A DNA stretch of 64,000 nucleotides, from positions 3,150,001 to 3,214,000 of the forward strand of contig QVRM01002192.1 of NCBI GenBank assembly GCA_003439945.1. The letters run 5' to 3'. This DNA is from Dermanyssus gallinae. Taxonomy: Eukaryota > Arthropoda > Arachnida > Mesostigmata > Dermanyssidae. The position numbers and the translations under genes were made by a program. The notes beneath the pieces are model-generated. The model saw only the letters and a program-made list of their open reading frames with translations. It searched no databases and was not told where the DNA came from. Shown here one piece after another: positions 46,699-57,087 of the stretch (positions are counted from its first letter, which is position 1; each line of letters opens with the position of its first letter).

Positions 46699-49617
46699 CC
46701 AACAATACCTCAACACTCGAGACTCCATTGAAAACGATTCGGAAATGGCTTTACCCCTTTCCCAGACACCATATGTCTGCAACCACTGTGGCCAAGCTGT
46801 ACGATCTTCTAAGGGTCTAAAAATTCATATAACACGTAAACACCCCCTAGCCCCTAGTCGAAGCCCCCGTACGGATAATATTCCGGGACCGAGTAACCAA
46901 GTAATCATTACATCTAACATCGATGCCCAACCCGACTCGAAATTATTAGTACAAGTTTTATCACATGCTCGCAGAAGTGTAAGACTTGCCAGAATCATAC
47001 CCCGTGGGACTAGAGAAATCTGTGCCACAGCATACACGACAGCATTAAGCAACTTTAACACAAAGCTCGATCTGCAAAGTTGGAATAATCTTATGATGCT
47101 TCCATCATTGATGTTTACACTACCTCGCCAAAGAGTTCAAGAGAAAACACTAACTAAAATCATTAAAAGTAATGTAGCACAAATAGAGTCACGAACGCTT
47201 CAAAGTCTCGCTGATTCGACCATACCTAGCACGACCGGCAAGAGGTTTCATTTCACAAACGACCAACACAGCGTGCGCCAAGCAGAAATGAAATTAGCAG
47301 AGGGCGATATTCACTCCGCTGCTCGGGCGCTACTGTCCTCAGACACATTGGCACCACACGATGAACATACCTTGGGATAGTCTGAGCTACGGAGCAAACA
47401 CCCGGGCACTCCACCCGGCTGTCAAGAACAGTTAGATTTTCTGCAACAGCCCGCCACCCTAGGCCTGGATAAAATTGAAGGGCCTATCGTTTTAGAGACC
47501 ATTAGATCTTTCGCTTTTGCAAGTGGAGCCGGTTTAGACGGCCTACGGCCTCGACATCTTCGGGACATGCCTAGCCAAACGACTCCATCCTCAGAGCGTC
47601 TACTGGAAGAGCTAGGCATCAATGGAGCTTTGCCGTCGTTCTGCCCACCCGTTTTCTATGGCGCAAGTTTAACTGCCCTCCGAAAAAAGGATAATTCCAT
47701 CAGGCCCATAGCATGCGGACTAACTCTACGAAGAATGGCGTCAAAGATCGCGATGGCTATGAACAAGCGGACCATAGTTGCGGCGGTTTCACCGCATCAA
47801 ATGGGTGTTGCCATTAGAGGAGGAGCAGAGGCTACTCTACATGCTACACGCGCTTTTCTGGAAACAGCAGGTTCGACAAAAGTACTAGTCAAACTAGACT
47901 TCTGAAACGCGTTCAACACAATAAGAAGGGACAACATTTTCGACGAAGTAAAGAGAAAAGCTCCACGACTCTACCCGATGATATGCAGGGTTATAGAGAT
48001 TTCTCAATCCTTGCGTGGAACACAGATACGATCATAGAGTCGCAAACTGGCATTCAGCAGGGAGACCCATTGGGGCCAGCTCTGTTCTGCCTCGGCATTT
48101 CTGATCTGGTATCTAGCCTACAAAGCCCTTTCAATGTCTGGTACCTAGACGACGCTGTCTTGGGAGGTCCCGCAAATGTCGTGGCGAGGGATTTGCAGAC
48201 TATATTAAACATCGAGGAACCGGGAGGACTGACCCTCAACGCGGCCAAGTGCGAGGTTTAAGCTGTCGGATGTACATCTCAAGATCAAGCGCAGGCTATA
48301 CAAACAATCATGGAAGTACTTCCAGGGATATCTCGTGTAACTCAGAGTAACCTAGATGTTCTAGGTTCTCCTGTAATGCCTGAAGGAATTCCACGCGCTC
48401 TCGAGGCTAAACGAGAGACCCTATTAGGGATCCGCCCACGACTGACAAGTATGCACCCGCAGGCGGCTCTGTGCTTATGGAGACACAGTCTTGGTTCACC
48501 AAGATTTGTCTACATGCTACGAACTTGTCAGACTATGAAATATATAAAAGGTCTTGCAGCCTACGACGAGACCACAAGAGACATTCTAAGTGAAATACTA
48601 AACATTAACTTAGAAGGAAACATGTGGCAGAGAGCTAGCCTCCTCATCGACAACGGAGGTCTTGGAATAAGAAAAGCTACGGATCTAGCTGCAGTGTGCT
48701 ACGCTGCTTCTCTGAATCAATTTGACTCCCTGGCAGAATCACTTATTGGCGAGGAAGCAAAGCTTGAACTAAAAAAGGCAACTATGGCAGCAGACACCAC
48801 AATCAGAATTCAACTCGATCCCGGCCCTTTGAGAGAGCATGTCAGTCAAAAACTTCTTGACGCTTACAAAGCTAAGAAGTCTGCACGAGATATAACAAAT
48901 AGCCTAACATCACCAAGAGAGCGTGCCGTCTTTCTAGCGGCTCAGGATCCCTTCAGCGGGGGCTGGCTTCAAGCGCTGCCCTCCCGTCAGCTTGGCACCA
49001 TGCTGGACCCACACTCCTTCCGCATGGTGTCAGCTCTTAGGATAGGCGCCCCCGTCTGCCAGCCCTTCTCTTGTCTGCCATGCGGCCAACCTGTCGACTC
49101 TAACGGTCTACACCCGTTAAGCTGTCTGAAAAGTCCCGGCAGACTCACGAGACACGCTGAAGTCAACGCCATAGTACGAAGAGCTCTTAGAAGGGCAGGA
49201 ATACCATCTACACCCGAGCCAAAGGGTCTTAATGGCTGCAATGAGCTGCGGCCTGACGGGGTCACCATCCCGCTATGGCCACACGGAAAAAGCCTTGTAT
49301 GGGATGTTACGGTTTCATGCACGGCGGCCTTGTTGTATTTATGTCACAGCGCAGTCGAATCTGGATGGGTAGCAGAGCGCGCGGATTCTGAAAAACGAAA
49401 GAAGTACCTCGAGCTATCAAGAAGCTACCACTTTGTGCCCATTACATTGGAGACACTTGGCCCCATCAGCACAAGTACAGCAAAAATCCTGAAAGATATC
49501 GGAAAACGCATAGAAGACGTTACGGGTGATCGACGCGAGGCCATGTTTCTGAGACAGATGATGTCTTTGGCCGTTTGTAGAGGGAACGTGGCTTCAATCA
49601 TAGGCGCAATGAACTGA
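46628..49617 (+). pseudogene. ORF2: C2H2 finger, RT, CCHC and restriction-like endonuclease
   Basis: Replicase of a REL-type LINE. ATG 46628 (or 46745) leads to a C2H2 finger CNHCGQAVRSSKGLKIHITR plus KH (C-X2-C-X12-H-X4-H), as in R2-group ORFs. RT motifs follow: LRSKHPG and AGLDGLRPRHLRD, then FYGASLTALRKKDNSIRPIA, QQGDPLGPALFC and the catalytic WYLDDAVLGG. The C-terminal part has a CLPC...GLHPLSC knuckle (C-X2-C-X9-H-X3-C), then RPDGVTIPLW...VWDVTVS, the PD-(D/E)xK-like nuclease. Breaks: TAG 47378-47380, TGA 47903-47905, a frameshift between about 47906 and 47983, TAA 48259-48261, and some 40-60 residues apparently missing near 47600. The 435-codon C-terminal frame (48310-49617) is intact. 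Confidence 0.85.
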
Positions 49618-49698
49618 CAAGGGAACAAAACAGGCCTGGCTTAAACTTCATACCTCACAATTGTTATAACTGAATAAAAAATGGGTAAAATATAATAA

Positions 49699-49699
49699 A

Positions 49700-49791
<92 letters not shown>
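49699..49791. repeat. (TAA)n followed by (TTA)n
   Basis: About 57 bp of AAT units change abruptly into about 35 bp of ATT units, making a perfect simple-sequence palindrome just after the retrotransposon's 3' UTR. Confidence 0.95.
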
Positions 49792-49792
<1 letters not shown>

Positions 49793-50265
49793 GCTTCACG
49801 GCGTATATTTAACTTACTGCATCTGAATGAGAGCGGGCGTAATCTCTTTAAACATGAGCAGACGTGACTTGGGTACACAGGCAACTATTGTACGTCACCA
49901 GCTGTGATTGTATAAAATCTGCATACTCTGCAGATAAGTGGTGAATATATTTGGTTTATTTTCTAACATCATTGCTGCAATTGGCTCCAAAGATAAGGTA
50001 TGCGCCTTGATGGTTAGCAAGTCGTTTTTAGAATCGACTTGAAGGCTATTAGGCCCACTGTGCGGTTGAACCTGTAAATTAGTCGCAAAAGGAATCGGCT
50101 AGACGAACATGTTTCCGACAACTTGACAAAAATTTGTCGAAGCGTCTACGCGTTATGGGCACACTACCTATTGCTACTATGACACCTATCTTTGATGAAG
50201 TGTAATTTCAAGTATTTCCAAGGTTAGCTATGTTAAGCGCCAAATAAACATGCTGCAAGCAAATC
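49792..50265. other. Non-coding spacer
   Basis: Between the full-length REL element and the inverted truncated copies. No gene was recognised. Confidence 0.5.
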
Positions 50266-51090
50266 TTATTATTATTATTACATGTTAAACAATAATACAG
50301 TTGTGAGGTCTGAACGTAATATTGCAAAGTTTTTTTAATAGTTAGTTCACTCCATGGCGTCTAAAATAGATGCTGCTTTCCCTCTGCAAACGGCTAAGGA
50401 CAACGCTTGCCTCAAGAATTGACCCTCTCTTCGGTCGCTTGTGAATTCCTGAGTTCGCTTACTTAAATCTTTGAGAAATGCTTCGGTTCCCTTGCTGATT
50501 GGTCCTAGTGTCTTCATGGCACTAGGCACAAAAATATATCTTGTTTCCAGTCCAGCATATTTAACCCGTTTCTGGCGTCCGCGTGCTTTGCTACCCACCC
50601 CAGCTCAACGGAGCTGTGGTGTAAATAGGAAGCCGCGGTTGTGCACAAAACCGTTGCATCCCAAGCTAGGGACTTCCCATGTGATCAAATGCAATGGTCA
50701 CCCCATCAGGCCTTTCTTCGCCATCGACACTAAACATCTCGGTTCAAGTGTAGATGGTATACCGGCTTTTCTAAGGGACCTTATCATCACATCGTTTAGT
50801 TCAGTATGTCTGGACGATCTACCGGCGCTCTTCGGGCAACTCAGTGGGTGTAGGCCACTAGAATCTACCATCTCCCCACACAGCTTGCACTGAAACGGCT
50901 CGCAGACGCTAGCGCCGATTCTAAGTGCTAACATCATGCGGAAAGAGTTGGGATTAAGCATGGTGCCGAGCTGAGGCGAGGGTAAGGCTTTAAGCCAACC
51001 CCCACTGAAGTTATCTTGTGCCGCTAAGAATACGGCGCGGTCTCTTCGGGAAACAAGCTTGTCTAAGATTTCTCTGCTCTTTTTTGCTTT
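50266..51090 (-). mobile_element. 5'-truncated REL retrotransposon, inverted copy 1
   Basis: The minus strand encodes the C-terminal end of the same REL ORF2 type: RDRAVFLAAQDNFSGGWL, then the CKLCGEMVDSSGLHPLSC knuckle and the final RREGQFLRQALSLAVCRG, ending ILDAME. It starts within the AKK linker region and is frameshifted near 50600-50700. Its 3' end abuts TTA repeats at 50266-50280. It is clearly diverged from the 45-49 kb element, so it belongs to a related subfamily. Confidence 0.85.
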
Positions 51091-51680
51091 TTTTTATTAT
51101 TATTATGTTAAACAATGTTACAGTTGTGAGGTCTGAACGTATTATTGCAAAGTTTTTTGAAAATAATTAGTTCACTCCATGGCGCCTAAAATAGATGCTG
51201 CGTTCCCTCTGCAAACGGCCAAGGACAACGCTTGCCTCAAAAATTGACCCTCCCTTCGGTCGTTCGTGACCTCCTGAATTCGCTTACTTAAATCTTTGAG
51301 AAATGCTTCGGTTCCCTTGCTGATTGGTCCTAGTGTCTCCATGGCGATAGGCACAAATATATATCTTGTTGCCAGTCCAGCATATTTAAACCGTTTTCTG
51401 GCGTCCGCGTGCTTTGCTACCCACCCCGGCTCAACAGAGCTGTGGTGTAAATAGGAAGCCGCGGTTGTGCACGAAACCGTTGCATCCCAAGCTAGGGACT
51501 TTTCATGTGACCATAATGCAATGGTCACCCCATCACGTCTTTCTTCGCCAGCGGACACTAAACCTCTCGGTTCAAGTGTAGATGGTATACCGGCTTTCCT
51601 AAGGGGCCTTATGATCACACCGTTTAGTTCAGCATGTCTGGACGATCTACTGGCGCTCTTCGGGCAACTCAGCTGGTGTA

Positions 51681-51689
51681 GGCCACTGG
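51681..51689 (+). repeat. Target-site duplication, left
   Basis: GGCCACTGG, repeated exactly at 51829-51837. Truncated copy 1 shows the uninterrupted site as GGCCACTAG. Confidence 0.88.
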
Positions 51690-51828
51690 GTGGGGGGGAA
51701 GCGGGTTTACTGGGTTTGCGAGTCCCAGACTAGTCACCATGGCTGGGGTGGCGCATGTCCGTCTGGATTCCCGTAATCCCCCAAAGTAATGCTGAGAAAT
51801 TTCAGCAGTTAAAAAAAAAAAAAAAAAA
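51690..51828 (+). mobile_element. 139-bp poly(A)-tailed retro-insert (SINE-like)
   Basis: Flanked by a 9-bp target duplication and ending in an 18-base A run, this is a retrotransposed short RNA. Its end has a small hairpin, GCTGAGAAATTTCAGC, before the tail. I see no clear A or B box and do not recognise the source RNA. A short frame from CACCATGG (MAGVAHVRLDSRNPPK then TAA) fits inside but may be chance. It could be a novel SINE or a processed pseudogene. Confidence 0.8.
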
Positions 51829-51837
51829 GGCCACTGG
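51829..51837 (+). repeat. Target-site duplication, right
   Basis: Second copy of GGCCACTGG, directly after the poly(A) run. Confidence 0.88.
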
Positions 51838-51922
51838 AAAATACCATCTCCCCACACAGTTTGCACTGAAACGGCTCGCAGACGCTAGCGCCGATTCTAA
51901 GTGCTAACATCATGCGGAAAGA

Positions 51923-51924
<2 letters not shown>

Positions 51925-51970
<46 letters not shown>

Positions 51971-51984
51971 CATCATCATCATCA
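51925..51984. repeat. (ATT)n(ATC)n microsatellite
   Basis: About 46 bp of ATT, then ATC units. It marks the border between the REL cluster and segment B. Confidence 0.95.
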
Positions 51985-52385
51985 AAAACAGGACTCATTA
52001 TGTTAGCTAAGTGCATGTTTTGATCAATCTCCAGATGCACTGTATCGTCCGTAATAACAGCTAAAATGTTGCCAGAAAAAAATAATGTGAATGTTGACCC
52101 TCTTATAAAGAAAATTTCCGACAGCCGTTGCTGCTCAAGACACAAGTATTGCACATTCAATATATTCTATTTAACACAAACAATTGCCGTGCTTTGCTCC
52201 TAAGGTTGTCGTACAAGTGGTTTAGGACGTTGAGTAATGAATGTTGTATACATATTATTAAAAGCAATATAATTTAGGCAAAAGACATGCCCACCACATT
52301 TGCATTCATTGGGATGTCTCTATACACATGCTACCTCTAGAATAAAAGACGACGCAATTTGCTAATAGATAACAACTCTCGCGAC

Positions 52386-52391
52386 TTTATT
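52386..52391 (-). terminator. Poly(A) signal, segment B type 1 gene
   Basis: AATAAA on the minus strand in GGAAAATAAAGTCGCG. Confidence 0.5.
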
Positions 52392-52493
52392 TTCCAGGTT
52401 TCCACAAAAATATAAGACAAAAGTCGACAATAATGCCGGCTAACAACGAAGGCCTCTGAAAGTCCGATGTGCAGCTACAGCTTGACTTTTTCT

Positions 52494-52688
52494 TCACCTT
52501 CTAGCAATTTGTTGCCGTCCTTGCATGCCAAAAAATACTGTTTTCTTGAGCACCACGTTTTTTTGGGTTTCCCCCGCTTTCTTCGTTTTCGTTTTGTAAA
52601 GAGATTTTGTTACGTAAGGCATAGCCACCGCCACCTGCAGCACGCAGAAGACGACAGAGAAAAGCAGAGCGATGTAGAGGAACTTCAT
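52494..52688 (-). CDS. Small secreted cationic peptide, type 1 variant (64 aa)
   Basis: Segment B counterpart of the 54-aa peptide, with the same signal (MKFLYIALLFSVVFCVLQVA) and mature start MPYVTKSLYKTK instead of RPYVTKSLYKTK. A 27-bp deletion at about 52528/52529, exactly nine codons, removed the stop that follows FFG. The protein therefore continues with MQGRQQIARR before TGA. This buries the terminal Gly, so amidation at FFG would no longer be expected. The in-frame loss leaves an open gene, but whether it is functional is unclear. TATA at 52954-52959 and AATAAA at 52386-52391 are kept. Confidence 0.55.
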   Translation of the reverse strand: MKFLYIALLFSVVFCVLQVAVAMPYVTKSLYKTKTKKAGETQKNVVLKKTVFFGMQGRQQIARR

Positions 52689-52953
52689 CTTGGCGAGTCT
52701 GTTGGGCTAACGGCGTCTGCTTCAGCGGAAGCAACTCGTTTGCCAGGCTGCAAGCAGTGCGTGCGCGTCAAGCGATGCAAGCCTCACAAGCTAAAGTTCG
52801 CTGGGAGTGTCACCGAGATCCCACTGAAAAACAGAAGCAGTGCAGATCGTAGTAACAACACGACCGAAAGTTAAGGATGTCCGAAGACTGCTGAATCATC
52901 GCGTTCAAGCTTGCTCATCTAGAGATGACTTTGATTGCGGACGTCCTCGACCA

Positions 52954-52959
52954 TTTATA
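52954..52959 (-). promoter_or_regulatory. TATA box, segment B type 1 gene
   Basis: CACTATAAATGGTCG on the minus strand, 266 bp upstream of the ATG. Confidence 0.52.
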
Positions 52960-53159
52960 GTGCCTCAGACTCAGCAGGGGTCCTGCAGAAATACCCTTTC
53001 CATGCACGAGCTCGCCCATCTCTCTGCGGGATGGGGGAGATGGAGAGGGCGATGTACTTAGAATTGAGTCCCAGACTGCGGCCCATAGAATGCTGGCTAA
53101 ACCCAGCCGATGCAACCCGTTGGGCCCAGCAATCTCTAACCGTCACATGCTGCGATCCT

Positions 53160-54149
53160 TCATGATTTTCTAGTGCTTTGCGACGGTAAATCCCTGACGC
53201 GTGTTTGTACTAGTTAGGATAAGTGTATTGTGCTACAGATTGAAATCCCGAAAAACTATACTGACAGCTTTATATGTTATCTATCTGCACGGAGCAATTT
53301 GTATATTGACTGCTGCAAAATACCATTTGTCGGAGTTGTTAATTGTCCTCACCTTTTCTGGACCAGCCTAAAATACGGTACATATTATTGCGAAGAGTTT
53401 TGACTCTAGTCAACTACGCTTCTAAACAAGAATTCGCCTCAAGGATAGTTTAGCTATACTAGTCGATGCCGAAAACCGTCGTCTTAGCAATGATGTGGAG
53501 AAATAAACCTACTTCGACAAAAGCTCCAACAAACCTACTGTCATCCTGCGTCTGTACGAAAATCGTCAACCATAGTTTACCTTGGAAAAATAAAAAGGGT
53601 TCTTCGATTGGATGAATATCGCATGATAATGAAGATAGATTTCAGGTGCTCCTTTTTACCAAAGTTGCTTCCCGCGGTCATATCGACCACGATTTTATCA
53701 TTATTTTTCTTTAAAGATTTTGTATGCCGCTATTCTCAGAAATCAAAGTATTTTCTTAAGTTCCTCTATAAACAATAAAGTTTCTGTCGGCAAATGTACG
53801 AGGCGGCTCTAAGTTGAGGTACGCGAATCGTGCTTCAATTCGCTCGTGATCTAAGCATGCTCGATGACAGCATAGGGTACCGTTGGTAAACATTTAATAG
53901 AAAAGATGGCCAACCAATGAAACATGCCCTTTCAAAATCAATCAATTAGGTTTTATTGACGTGCACAACAAGTTGGCGATCTGCCACCTTTCGTTTAAAA
54001 TATACATAGTTTGTAAGCAATAAAGTAGCAATATTGAGTCTAATGCCACAATCACAATCAACTTTAAAACAATATAACTAACGCATATAAGTTACAGACC
54101 TATATAATAATATGAGTTTAAAACATTTCACTACAAGCTTCCTTGTTCT
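53160..54149. other. Non-coding spacer of segment B
   Basis: Diverged equivalent of 31935-32938. No gene was recognised. Confidence 0.45.
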
Positions 54150-55145
54150 TCAGCTGCAAGAAAATATGTCGTTTAAAAACAACGGTCCGGACCGCATTTT
54201 GAAGCGCCAATCGTAGCTCGTTCTAAATGACCTCACTTGACTGTCCCATTTTATATGCTTGTGTAGCACAATGCCAAGGCATTTTGCGTTTGGGCTGAGC
54301 GGGCTAGCAGAGTCGCCCACACTATCGATATTACCAGTGTTGATGCCCGTTGTTGGGTAGGGAAGAACGAATGTCGTTTTCGTCGAGTTAACGACAACCA
54401 AATCTGTGAAATAAAGATATAGGCTTCTTGATAAAAGTTTCAACGTACTGGAGATTATGCGTATTATTAGATAATTGGGAAGGTAAGACACGGAACAAAG
54501 AAGCGGTGTCGTCTGCATAGACGATTAGGCGGCAATCTACGTATCTCTCGATGTCCCGCATGTAGCTGATGAAAATAAAGTGTCCAAGAACCAATTCTTA
54601 GCGCGTGCCAGCGGACACAATTCCCATCGCAGACCTTAAAACTCCCACAGCCACGTATTGCCTCAGTCCACTACAATTTAAGCCAATATGTTACACCTGG
54701 TGCGCAACCCAGTTGATGGTGCATCTTAGAAATGTAGAAAGGTCGAGGCAGTCAAACGGCTACGTCAAGAAATGCACCAAGTCACACACACACACACATT
54801 CTTTTCAGCTTTAATGATCTCCCACCACATACACCCCAATGTCAGCTCAGATGATCGTGCCTCCTTAAAACCGAATTGATTTTTAGAGATGAAATTTAAT
54901 TTGTTTAGATTACTTTTCAGCTGTTGTTTAGCAAGCTTTTTAAATACCTTTGAGATGAAAGACACTAATGATATCGGGCGATAGTTACCAGGTGGGTCAC
55001 GGCGTCACCACAGATGTATTGAGACGTTCTAGAAACACGCCCGTTTTAACTGAAATACTGAATCTGACAGCAAGGGGAGCCGCTAAGATGTCAACCTATT
55101 TAGGGCAGAATTTACCAGGTACGTTTTCAGACACCCACGGACTTG
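54150..55145 (-). pseudogene. LINE RT relic, segment B copy
   Basis: Counterpart of 32939-33965: FISKVFKKLAKQQL and NQFGF near 54860-54960, VYADDTASLF near 54490-54520, CLGIVLHKHIKWDSQV near 54230-54280. It has extra deletions relative to copy A and is non-functional. Confidence 0.72.
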
Positions 55146-55379
55146 ACGCATAGTTCTACGGGCCGTCTCAACTTAAACTACAAATATGTTTAACTTTATG
55201 TTGTACCAGTCTTATCTGATCAAATGTATACGCTTTTCAGTCTGAGTCTCACGGAGAGCTAGTGACCTCAAACTCTTTGAGCGCATGCAGCAAAATCGCA
55301 ATTCAAGTAATTTAAACAATATATAAAACGTAGCAAAAAAGAGCCTTGCGCGTAAAATTGGGATACCCACCATGAGTTC

Positions 55380-55690
55380 ATGCGTTATAAATACCTAGAG
55401 ATATCGATGTTGCCTTACCCTCTGCAAATAGAGATGTCTGTCGTTATTGAGATCAAACAAATCTTAATGGGACTTCATCCCAACCTGCTCAATATTTTCC
55501 TTTCGACATCAATCATGAGCACAAGGAGATCATACGTACAACTTCTCATCTTGTCTGCAGCTTTATGTCCCCAATCTCTTTTCTCAATATCAAATCTCGG
55601 TGCCACATATTGGAACAAGCTCCCCCGAGATATGCGCGCAACCTCTTCTTTGACAATGTTCTAACAAAATTTGACGCAGTCAGGTACTGC
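55380..55690 (+). pseudogene. LINE ORF2 C-terminal relic, segment B copy
   Basis: Plus-strand frame with SLFSISNLGATYWNKLP, counterpart of 34300-34600. It ends earlier, at a TAA following SSLTMF. Confidence 0.52.
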
Positions 55691-55789
55691 CAAGATGCTT
55701 AGTTTTACTTAAAGAAGCTGAATGCAATCTAAAGCAATTGGCACTTTTTTCATATTGAAAGACTCAAGAGCTGTTTTAAGTAAAAGCAC

Positions 55790-56215
55790 CTGCGGGCTCG
55801 TAAATGTCGATCACGCAACCAGTACTTTCCGTGCCCTTTAGCTCCTGCCCTCTAGTCTGAGTCTATCTGCCAGCCAACTTGTGTGTCTGATTATCATGGC
55901 TTCCATTTTCCTGTATTCATCTCGAGGCCGACATCCGTTACATAACAAGCGCCTGGTGGAGGTGGAACCTGCTGCCGCTGTAGAGTACTATATTGTCCGC
56001 GTACAAGATAATATTTATGGCCGGATGTCGGTTCAGTATGCGTCTCGGTAAATCTGCTATAAGCAGCGCAGATAACTGCCCCGCTCAAAGCCGGTTGTCT
56101 ATTCTTATAGATGGGTGCTCTGCTATCCCTTCGTTTAAAATATTTGATTGGCTTGCAGTATGTCCGTTACGAGTTTTAGACAATGATCTGGAACCTGTGT
56201 CTAATGGTTAAGTAT
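55790..56215 (-). pseudogene. Second LINE RT relic, segment B copy
   Basis: Counterpart of 34640-35150, with about 75 bp missing near 55838. The YADD box is disrupted: the GAC GAT pair reads GAC AAT and a short insertion follows. Confidence 0.6.
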
Positions 56216-56639
56216 AGGAGCCGGAATCGCTTTGTTTGTGTGACTGTTTCGTGCTTTTCGGTGAGGATTTCAGAAGAAAGTATGTCTTACCCCAAACGAT
56301 TGCATTTAAACAACATTTAGCCGACTGGGAGCTGAAGACATTAACATATTATTCTACATATCTACGCAATGACAACGGGAGAAATTGAATTACGAAAATC
56401 CACATATGATCATTGGATTTGCATTGCACGATAGTCCTTACGGAAATAATTTCACCAAGTTGCCGCACGCAATCGCCGGAATGTATTCGTAGTAGTTCTG
56501 CGATCGATAATGTTTACCGCCTTTAATGTCTTCCAAAGCATTGAACAAACGGCTATGCATGTGCACTGTAAATAAACCACAATAAATCAACGACTATATC
56601 TATAGAATCGTTGTTTTATTAATCATGATTTGGTTTACA

Positions 56640-56640
<1 letters not shown>

Positions 56641-56698
<58 letters not shown>
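56641..56698. repeat. (TA)n microsatellite
   Basis: About 57 bp of TA. The segment A equivalent is longer (35561-35645). Confidence 0.95.
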
Positions 56699-56700
<2 letters not shown>

Positions 56701-56765
56701 TTGTACAAATACTTCTCCCAGAGTCTAAAAATCACAATCTGAAAATATTGAACAAAGCTCGCAAT

Positions 56766-56771
56766 TTTATT
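56766..56771 (-). terminator. Poly(A) signal, segment B type 2 gene
   Basis: AATAAA on the minus strand in GGAAAAATAAAATTGCG. Confidence 0.5.
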
Positions 56772-57087
56772 TTTCCAGATTTCCAGAGTCAATGCCATAA
56801 CAAAAGTTGACATTGATGCTGATGGCCAAACGATATCGAATTCAACAGTGCTATTATGAAAGCGTTTAACTATTTCTTGTTGAATGAATTATGCAGACGT
56901 CAACGTCATGCCTTCCTGCAATCCATTTGCAACGACATCTTGTCTTTCCATACACTTTGTAGGAATTAGCTCCCGTACTCACTATCGAAACGGGTGTGAT
57001 CCAAAACATATTTCTAAACCTAAGAATGTTGGTCGGCGAATAAAGGTCGGAGAGCGACGAAGAGCCTACTTGGCCTGGCTGTTCATC

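Larger units (their letters stand above)
44748..49791 (+). mobile_element. REL-type non-LTR retrotransposon, nearly full length
   Basis: Two coding regions in order: a gag-like ORF1 with CCHC knuckles, then ORF2 with an N-terminal C2H2 finger, RT and a C-terminal CCHC plus restriction-like endonuclease region. The 3' UTR ends in a long TAA microsatellite. REL nucleases and TAA targets recall the R4/Dong branch, whose Bombyx member Dong sits in TAA repeats. R4 and R2 elements usually lack a gag-like ORF1, so this arrangement is unusual unless two elements are fused. The coding regions have a few stops and frameshifts, so it is a recently dead copy. Confidence 0.8.
51091..51923 (-). mobile_element. 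5'-truncated REL retrotransposon, inverted copy 2
   Basis: Head-to-tail with copy 1 and more similar to it than to the full-length element. The 148-codon frame at 51172-51618 covers the nuclease region to the C-terminus. There RPDG is altered to RRDGVTIALW, losing the conserved Pro, and WDATVS replaces WDVTVS. The copy is split by the poly(A)-tailed insert at 51690-51828, and both ends adjoin TTA/ATT tracts (51095-51106, 51925-51970). Confidence 0.83.

Noticed and set aside
51745..51795. Micro-ORF MAGVAHVRLDSRNPPK with a good start context
   Set aside because: Sixteen codons inside a retro-insert. A chance match cannot be excluded and no second copy is available here.
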